Shown here: positions 1-5,230 of the stretch, in pieces
Layout: each line of letters opens with the position of its first letter
Position numbering within the stretch: position 1 is the stretch's first letter
DNA from: an uncultured Clostridia bacterium
Lineage (GTDB): Bacteria > Bacillota > Clostridia > Saccharofermentanales > Fastidiosipilaceae
Direction of reading: 5' to 3'
Assembly (NCBI GenBank): GCA_947253135.1
Contig: CAMXYS010000110.1
Coordinates: 1 to 5,230 of the forward strand
DNA length: 5,230 bases
Notes under the pieces: model-generated
Databases searched by the model: none
What the model saw: only the letters and a program-made list of their open reading frames with translations
What the model was told of the DNA's origin: nothing
Made by a program: the position numbers and the translations under genes

Positions 1-1476
1 CGGCACCGTGACAGGCTTGCCGTCTTGCGGCTTCAGCAAGTTGTTGGAAGACAGCATCAGGAAACGGGCCTCTGCCTGAGCCTCAGCCGACAGAGGGACG
101 TGGACCGCCATCTGGTCACCGTCAAAGTCTGCATTGTAAGCGGTACAAACAAGCGGGTGGAGCTGGATAGCATGGCCGCCCACCAAGATGGGTTCAAAGG
201 CCTGGATACCTAACCTGTGCAGGGTAGGGGCGCGGTTCAGCAAGACCGGGTGGTCCTTGATAACCTCCGCCAAAATATCCCAGACCTCATCGGTGGCCTT
301 TTCCACCTGGCGCTTAGCTGCCTTGATGTTGCTGACATGGCCTTCTTCCACCATCCGCTTCATGACAAAGGGCTTAAACATTTCGATCGCCATTTCATTA
401 GGCAAACCGCACTGGTGAAGCTTTAATTCGGGACCGATAACAATAACAGAACGGCCGGAGTAGTCCACCCGCTTGCCCAACAGGTTTTGGCGGAACCGGC
501 CCTGCTTGCCCTTTAAGTAGTCGGAGAGCGACTTGAGGGGGCGGTTGCCGGCGCCGGTCACAGCCCGGCCACGGCGGCCGTTGTCAATCAAGGCATCGAC
601 AGATTCTTGCAGCATCCGCTTTTCATTCCGGATGATGATGTCCGGAGCACCTAAATCCAAAAGTTTATTTAAACGGTTATTGCGGTTGATCACCCGGCGG
701 TACAGGTCATTTAAGTCTGAGGTGGCAAAACGGCCGCCGTCCAATTGCACCATGGGGCGCAGGTCGGGCGGGAGCACCGGAATTGCATCCAACACCATCC
801 AACCGGGCTCCTGGCCGGACTTGCGGAAGGCTTCCACCACCTCCAGGCGTTTGATCAGGCGCACCTTTTTCTGGCCGGTGGCCTCCTCCAATTCCACCCT
901 TAAATCGGTCGACATCTGTTCGATATCAATGTTGTTTAACAGCTCACGAATCGCCTCCGCCCCCATCTGGGCCCGGAAGGCTGACCGGCCGTACTCGCGC
1001 ACCGCCTGCCTGTATTCATATTCCGTCAGCAATTGCTTATAGGTCAGCTTGGTATCACCGGCATCCAAAACAATATAGTTGGCAAAATAAAGTACCCGCT
1101 CCAGGTTGCGAGGTGACATATCGAGAATCAGACCCATGCGGCTGGGAATGCCCCGGAAGTACCAAATGTGGGAAACAGGTGAGGCCAACTTAATATGGCC
1201 CATGCGCTCGCGGCGCACCTTGGACCGGGTGACCTCAACGCCACAGCGGTCACAAACAATCCCTTTATAACGAATTTTCTTATACTTTCCGCAATGGCAT
1301 TCCCAATCTTTGGTCGGGCCGAAAATGCGCTCACAGAACAGGCCGTCCCGCTCCGGTTTCTGGGTGCGGTAGTTGATTGTCTCAGGCTTTTTCACCTCGC
1401 CGTGTGACCACTCCAAAATCTTCTCCGGAGAGGCCAAGCCGATTTGAATAGCCTTGATATTGTTCATTTCAGACAT
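1..1476 (-). CDS. rpoC: DNA-directed RNA polymerase beta' subunit, N-terminal 492 residues (partial, cut by left window edge)
   Basis: This is the largest catalytic subunit of RNA polymerase; it forms the clamp and half of the active centre and works in the cytoplasm with beta, two alpha, omega and sigma. I read 492 codons from ATG at 1476 with no stop before the edge, roughly 40% of a usual Bacillota beta' of about 1200 residues. Visible parts, in order: a four-cysteine zinc site (C60, C62, C75, C78; nt 1243-1299); the clamp coiled-coil region that binds sigma (about residues 250-297, with DLNDLYRRVINRNNRL); the rudder/switch-2 stretch (about 300-345, with LLGKRVDYSGRSVI); HPVLLNRAPTLHRLGIQAFEP at 409-429; and the catalytic NADFDGDQ loop (448-455, nt 112-135) whose three aspartates D450, D452 and D454 hold the catalytic magnesium. 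The bridge helix and trigger loop lie outside. The start is fixed by a strong Shine-Dalgarno and by alignment with Bacillus RpoC; Met4 is a less likely alternative. No oddities were seen. Identity is certain. Confidence 0.98.
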   Translation of the reverse strand, partial: MSEMNNIKAIQIGLASPEKILEWSHGEVKKPETINYRTQKPERDGLFCERIFGPTKDWECHCGKYKKIRYKGIVCDRCGVEVTRSKVRRERMGHIKLASPVSHIWYFRGIPSRMGLILDMSPRNLERVLYFANYIVLDAGDTKLTYKQLLTEYEYRQAVREYGRSAFRAQMGAEAIRELLNNIDIEQMSTDLRVELEEATGQKKVRLIKRLEVVEAFRKSGQEPGWMVLDAIPVLPPDLRPMVQLDGGRFATSDLNDLYRRVINRNNRLNKLLDLGAPDIIIRNEKRMLQESVDALIDNGRRGRAVTGAGNRPLKSLSDYLKGKQGRFRQNLLGKRVDYSGRSVIVIGPELKLHQCGLPNEMAIEMFKPFVMKRMVEEGHVSNIKAAKRQVEKATDEVWDILAEVIKDHPVLLNRAPTLHRLGIQAFEPILVGGHAIQLHPLVCTAYNADFDGDQMAVHVPLSAEAQAEARFLMLSSNNLLKPQDGKPVTVP

Positions 1477-1521
1477 TGATTACTTGTCTCCTTGTTGCAC
1501 TTGCTCCACTGCCAGCTCATC
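1477..1521 (-). other. rpoB-rpoC intergenic spacer, no terminator seen
   Basis: These 45 bases separate the rpoB TAA from the rpoC ATG. Apart from the Shine-Dalgarno I find no GC-rich hairpin followed by a T-run and no convincing -35/-10 pair on the minus strand, so rpoC is most simply read as the next gene of one transcript. Promoters inside the rpoB coding sequence cannot be excluded by eye. Confidence 0.7.
1488..1493 (-). promoter_or_regulatory. Ribosome binding site of rpoC
   Basis: On the minus strand the sequence AAGGAG (followed by A) lies 11 bases before the ATG at 1476. It is a near-perfect Shine-Dalgarno match and decides the rpoC start: the in-frame Met4 codon nine bases further in would be 20 bases away, which is too far. 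The site sits inside the 45-bp rpoB-rpoC spacer. Confidence 0.85.
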
Positions 1522-4500
1522 TTATTCTTCGTCTTCTTCAATGCCGCCTGTTTCGTCCAAACGACCTGCTGTAAAGCCACTATGTTTGAGCACACTGACC
1601 AGGTTTTCAGCGGAATTATTGGCGAATTCCCCCATGGCCAGCCGGTCATATTCAGGCACATCCTCGTCCTGGTCTTCTTTGATCTCCATCACATTGCCGT
1701 CGTCCGTGTGAATTTGCACATCCAGGGCCAAGCTTTGCATTTCCTTGATCAAGACCTTAAAGGATTCCGGCACACCTGTGTCCGGGATATTCTCGCCTTT
1801 TACAATCGCTTCATAGGTTTTGGTCCGCCCGGTGATATCGTCGGACTTAACAGTCAACATTTCGCGCAAGGTGTAGGAGGCGCCGTAAGCCTGCAAGGCC
1901 CAAACTTCCATCTCACCGAAGCGCTGGCCGCCAAACTGGGCTTTACCGCCGAGCGGCTGCTGTGTGACCAAGGAGTAAGGACCGATTGAGCGGGCGTGAA
2001 TTTTATCGTCAACCAAGTGGTGCAACTTAAGGTAGTACATAACGCCCACCGTGACCCTGCTGTCAAAGGGCTCGCCGGTGCGGCCGTCATACAAGACAGT
2101 TTTGCCATCCTCGTCCAAACCGGCCGCCCGGAAGGCCTCTTGCACATCCGTCTCATCGGCGCCGTCAAAAGCAGGTGTAGCCACCTTCCAGTCTAAAACT
2201 TTAGCAGCCCGGCCCAAGTGAACCTCCAGCAGCTGGCCGATGTTCATACGCGAAGGAACACCCAGCGGGTTAAGCACAATGTCCAACGGTGTGCCGTCCG
2301 GTAGGAAGGGCATATCTTCTTCCGGCAAAATATGGGAAATAACACCCTTGTTACCATGACGGCCGGCCATCTTGTCACCCACAGAAATTTTGCGTTTTTG
2401 GGCGATGTAAACCCGCACCTGGCGAATGACACCATGGCGGAGTTCATCATCATTTTCGCGGTCAAATTCTTTGACATCAACCACAATACCGTATTCGCCG
2501 TGAGGCACTCGAACAGACGTATCTCTGACCTCGCGGGCCTTTTCCCCAAAGATAGCCCGGTACAACCGCTCTTCCGGTGTCATCTCAGTTTCGCCCTTGG
2601 GCGTCACCTTGCCGACCAGAATATCGCCGGCCGACACTTCCGCACCCAGGCGGATAATGCCGCGGTCATCCAAGTCACGCAAGGCTTCATCGCTGACGTT
2701 GGGGATTTCCCGCGTGATTTCTTCTGCTCCCAACTTGGTATCGCGAGCCTCGCACTCATACTCTATGATATGGATCGAGGTGTAAACATCATCTCTCACC
2801 AGCCGCTCATTGATTAAAACAGCGTCCTCATAGTTATAACCTTCCCAGGTCAAAAAGCCGATCAGGGCATTTTTGCCCAGGGCCAGCTCACCGTTGTCGG
2901 TAGAAGGGCCGTCGGCGATAATATCACCCGCCTTGACCTCATCCCCCAACTTAACCAAGGGTCTTTGGTTAATACAGGTCGACTGGTTGGACCGCTGGTA
3001 CTTAACCAAGTCGTAGACATCTTCACTCGTCTTGCCGGTCTTAACCACAATCCGATCGGCGCCGACAAAACTGACCACGCCGTCACGGTGGGCCACTGCA
3101 CACACGCCCGAATCCTTAGCCGCCCGATACTCCATACCCGTGCCGATAATCGGTGCCTCTGTCTTAATCAAAGGAACCGCCTGACGCTGCATGTTGGAAC
3201 CCATCAAAGCTCGGTTAGCATCGTCGTTGCCCAGGAAAGGAATCAAGGAGGTGGCCACCGAAATCGGTTGACGGGGGGACACGTCCATCAAGTCTACCTG
3301 TTCCGGCAAAACTTCCAAAAACTTGTCCAGCCAGCGAACGGTGACTCTTTTTTCCATAAATTCATTGTTTTCGTTCAGCGGCTCGTTGCCCTGGGCGATA
3401 TAGTAATTGTCTTCCTCATCCGCTGTCATATAGACGACTTCATCAGTCACCCGGTTATTTTCCTTATCGTAGATGCGGTAAGGTGTCTCAAGCAAACCAT
3501 ACTTGTTAACCCGGGCATAGGTAGCCAGGGAGTTAATTAAGCCGATGTTAGGACCTTCCGGTGTCTCGATCGGGCACATCCGGCCATAGTGAGAGGTGTG
3601 GACGTCTCTGACTTCAAAGTTGGCCCGGTCACGGCTCAAACCACCCGGTCCCAAGGCAGAAAGACGGCGCTTATGTGTCAGTTCAGCCAAGGGGTTGGGC
3701 TGGTCCATAAACTGTGACAGCTGCGATGAGCCGAAAAATTCCTTAATAGCCGCAATGACAGGGCGAGAGTTAATCAGCTGCTGCGGCGTAGCGGAATCGA
3801 CATCGGGAATTGAGCCCATGCGCTCTCTGACCGACCGCTCCATCCGCGAAAAACCGATCCGGATTTGATTTTGCAGGAGTTCACCGACCGACCGCACCCG
3901 GCGGTTGCCCAGGTGGTCGATATCATCCACCTGACCCACACCGTGGTGCAGGTTCAAGAGGTAGCTGACGGATGCGACCAAGTCCTCTACCGTCAAGTGC
4001 TTGGGGCAGAGGTCGGCCGCTCTTTCCGCCAACCGCTCAGCCACCACATCAACCACAGACAAGGAATTGTTTTCTTCGAGCTCCGCTTCTACCCGGGTGA
4101 CAATTTCACTCAAGACAGCTGTCCTGACCATATCGGTGATGCCCATAGCTTCATAATCAATATCTGAAAAATCTGCCTCAGGGAAATAGCGATTTAAATA
4201 TTCAGTTACAATCACCCGACCATTGCCGATAACCCTAACTTTATCCGTAGACTCAATAATATTGTCACCGGACTGGATTAAAGGATAAACATCCACCGCG
4301 TTGATGCCGGCCATCTGAATGGTGTGGGCCATTTCCGCATCAATTAAATTGCCGGCCTCACACAGCAGCTCTCCGTCCGGAGTAATAATATTTTCAGCAG
4401 CCCGGTGACCTTCAATCCGGCTCTTGATCGCATATTTTTTATTGATTTTATAGATGCCCACAAAGGCCAAGTCATAGCGTCTGGGGTCAAAGAACATATT

Positions 4501-5230
4501 GTGTAAAAGCGTTTCCGCCCCTTCGACAGAAACAGGTTCGCCGGGGCGCAGCTTCCGGTACAATTCTTGCAAGCCCTCTTCCTGGTCGGTGCAATTATCT
4601 TTTTCCAAAGTCGCCAAAATTCTCGGATCATCGCCGAACAGTGTCAAAATATCCTCGTTGGTGCCGAAACCCAAAGAACGCAGGAAGACGGTCAAAGGAA
4701 ATTTGCGAGCACGGTCAACTCGAATAGAAACGACGTCGTTCGCATCCGTCTCATACTCCACCCAAGCACCGCGGTTAGGAATCACCTGGGCTGTATAAAT
4801 TGTATTATCCGCCTTGGGATCTTTTTCCCGGGCATAATACCCGCCCGGTGAGCGGACCAGCTGAGAAATGATAACCCGCTCGGCACCGTTGATAATAAAG
4901 GTGCCCGTCTCCGTCATAATTGGAAATTCACCGATGTAAATTTGTTGTTCGACAACCGGGCCTTCACCTTTTTCCAGTCGGACTTTCAGGCGCAGAGGGG
5001 CAGCGTAATTGACATCGCGTTCCCGGCTCTCCCGGATCGAGTAGCTGGGGTGGGCCACATCAAATTCTTTGTCGACAAAATAAAGCTTTAATTCGCCGGA
5101 AAAGTCTGTAATCGGCGATATGTCTTTTAAGACTTCCGCTAATCCTTTTTCCCAAAACCACTTGTAAGATTTTTTCTGTATGTCAATCAAGTCCGGCATT
5201 TCCAGGATTTCGCGGATGTGGGAGTAGGAC
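1522..5230 (-). CDS. rpoB: DNA-directed RNA polymerase beta subunit (5' end cut by right window edge)
   Basis: This is the second catalytic subunit of RNA polymerase, target of rifampicin. The frame is open to the window edge: before the ATG at 5199 it reads SYSHIREILE, matching Bacillus SYARISEVLE, so that ATG (MPDLIDIQ) is internal and about 15 residues plus the true start are missing. Residue numbers count from that Met. Order: protrusion (about 1-120, with GTFIINGAERVIISQLVRSPG), lobe (about 140-410), rifampicin/fork region (489-575), hybrid-binding domain, C-terminal clamp segment. Rifampicin-contact residues Q496, D499, H509, R512 and S514 are the usual sensitive-type ones. NTP/active-site residues are E791-D792 (YNYEDA), K943 and K951 (GDKMAGRHGNKG, nt 2347-2373) and H1068 (HARS). 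The end is TAA at 1522-1524, after an acidic tail ending EEDEE. The visible part has 1235 residues, so the whole is about 1250, longer than the roughly 1190 of B. subtilis, chiefly through an expanded lobe (nt about 3997-4221). It lacks the large proteobacterial insertion before GDKMAGRHGNKG. Co-transcription with rpoC is inferred from the 45-bp gap. Confidence 0.98.
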   Translation of the reverse strand, partial: SYSHIREILEMPDLIDIQKKSYKWFWEKGLAEVLKDISPITDFSGELKLYFVDKEFDVAHPSYSIRESRERDVNYAAPLRLKVRLEKGEGPVVEQQIYIGEFPIMTETGTFIINGAERVIISQLVRSPGGYYAREKDPKADNTIYTAQVIPNRGAWVEYETDANDVVSIRVDRARKFPLTVFLRSLGFGTNEDILTLFGDDPRILATLEKDNCTDQEEGLQELYRKLRPGEPVSVEGAETLLHNMFFDPRRYDLAFVGIYKINKKYAIKSRIEGHRAAENIITPDGELLCEAGNLIDAEMAHTIQMAGINAVDVYPLIQSGDNIIESTDKVRVIGNGRVIVTEYLNRYFPEADFSDIDYEAMGITDMVRTAVLSEIVTRVEAELEENNSLSVVDVVAERLAERAADLCPKHLTVEDLVASVSYLLNLHHGVGQVDDIDHLGNRRVRSVGELLQNQIRIGFSRMERSVRERMGSIPDVDSATPQQLINSRPVIAAIKEFFGSSQLSQFMDQPNPLAELTHKRRLSALGPGGLSRDRANFEVRDVHTSHYGRMCPIETPEGPNIGLINSLATYARVNKYGLLETPYRIYDKENNRVTDEVVYMTADEEDNYYIAQGNEPLNENNEFMEKRVTVRWLDKFLEVLPEQVDLMDVSPRQPISVATSLIPFLGNDDANRALMGSNMQRQAVPLIKTEAPIIGTGMEYRAAKDSGVCAVAHRDGVVSFVGADRIVVKTGKTSEDVYDLVKYQRSNQSTCINQRPLVKLGDEVKAGDIIADGPSTDNGELALGKNALIGFLTWEGYNYEDAVLINERLVRDDVYTSIHIIEYECEARDTKLGAEEITREIPNVSDEALRDLDDRGIIRLGAEVSAGDILVGKVTPKGETEMTPEERLYRAIFGEKAREVRDTSVRVPHGEYGIVVDVKEFDRENDDELRHGVIRQVRVYIAQKRKISVGDKMAGRHGNKGVISHILPEEDMPFLPDGTPLDIVLNPLGVPSRMNIGQLLEVHLGRAAKVLDWKVATPAFDGADETDVQEAFRAAGLDEDGKTVLYDGRTGEPFDSRVTVGVMYYLKLHHLVDDKIHARSIGPYSLVTQQPLGGKAQFGGQRFGEMEVWALQAYGASYTLREMLTVKSDDITGRTKTYEAIVKGENIPDTGVPESFKVLIKEMQSLALDVQIHTDDGNVMEIKEDQDEDVPEYDRLAMGEFANNSAENLVSVLKHSGFTAGRLDETGGIEEDEE

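Noticed and set aside
533..1042. Open frame of 169 codons on the plus strand
   Set aside because: It lies wholly antisense to conserved rpoC codons, its translation is Arg/Ser-rich with no recognisable domain, and it arises from the codon bias of the real gene.
1464..1520. An 18-codon minus-strand ORF (MSWQWSKCNKETSNQCLK) starting just after the rpoB stop and ending inside the rpoC start, suggestive of a leader peptide
   Set aside because: No good Shine-Dalgarno precedes it (only GAAGAATAAG from the acidic rpoB end), it has no attenuator hairpin next to it, and rpoC has its own strong ribosome site. Comparison of the spacer in close relatives would be needed to revive it.
1477..1521. Possible terminator or attenuator between rpoB and rpoC
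   Set aside because: No stem longer than about three base pairs and no T-run on the minus strand.
1492..1989. Plus-strand frame running across the rpoB-rpoC junction region
   Set aside because: Antisense to the rpoB C-terminal end, which is clearly coding on the minus strand.
2332..2817. Open frame of 161 codons on the plus strand
   Set aside because: Antisense to the most conserved part of rpoB, including the GDKMAGRHGNKG active-site segment; no ribosome binding site or family resemblance.
2965..3540. Open frame of 191 codons on the plus strand, the longest antisense frame
   Set aside because: Antisense shadow of rpoB; length alone is not evidence in a gene with few antisense stop codons, and the translation resembles no known family.

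Overview
The window is one continuous piece of the bacterial RNA polymerase operon, read entirely from the minus strand: the rpoB gene (beta subunit, missing only its extreme N-terminus at the right edge), a 45-bp spacer, and the first 492 codons of rpoC (beta' subunit, cut by the left edge). The frames of both genes stay open throughout, with no frameshift or internal stop, and every core motif I looked for is present. I see no mobile element, CRISPR array, RNA gene, toxin or defence gene, or any second system.

The organism is most likely a member of the Bacillota, probably a Clostridia-like lineage. The beta protein follows the Bacillus/Clostridium pattern, for example a short connection before the GDKMAGRHGNKG active-site segment where proteobacteria carry a large insertion. 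The beta' N-terminus reads almost like Bacillus subtilis RpoC (GLASPEKI, GEVKKPETINYRT, FGPTKDWECHCGKYK). GC content in the rows I counted ranges from about 35% to 58%, centred near 50%, which is not typical of low-GC Clostridium. I cannot name a genus; the beta sequence differs from B. subtilis mainly in its variable parts.

Layout: 1-1476 (minus) is partial rpoC; 1477-1521 is the intergenic spacer with a strong Shine-Dalgarno sequence; 1522-5230 (minus) is nearly complete rpoB. The rpoB-to-rpoC gap is too short, and has no visible hairpin, to hold a terminator, so the two genes are presumably co-transcribed. In most bacteria rplJ-rplL lie upstream of rpoB, which here would be beyond the right edge, but that is not visible. 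The two products are the catalytic subunits of the same enzyme: beta supplies the rifampicin pocket and NTP-contacting lysines, and beta' supplies the Mg-binding NADFDGD loop and the zinc finger, both of which fall inside the window.

The only features beyond an ordinary rpoBC segment are a lineage-type expansion in the beta lobe and a few small substitutions in the rifampicin region. Both look like normal lineage variation rather than a new system.
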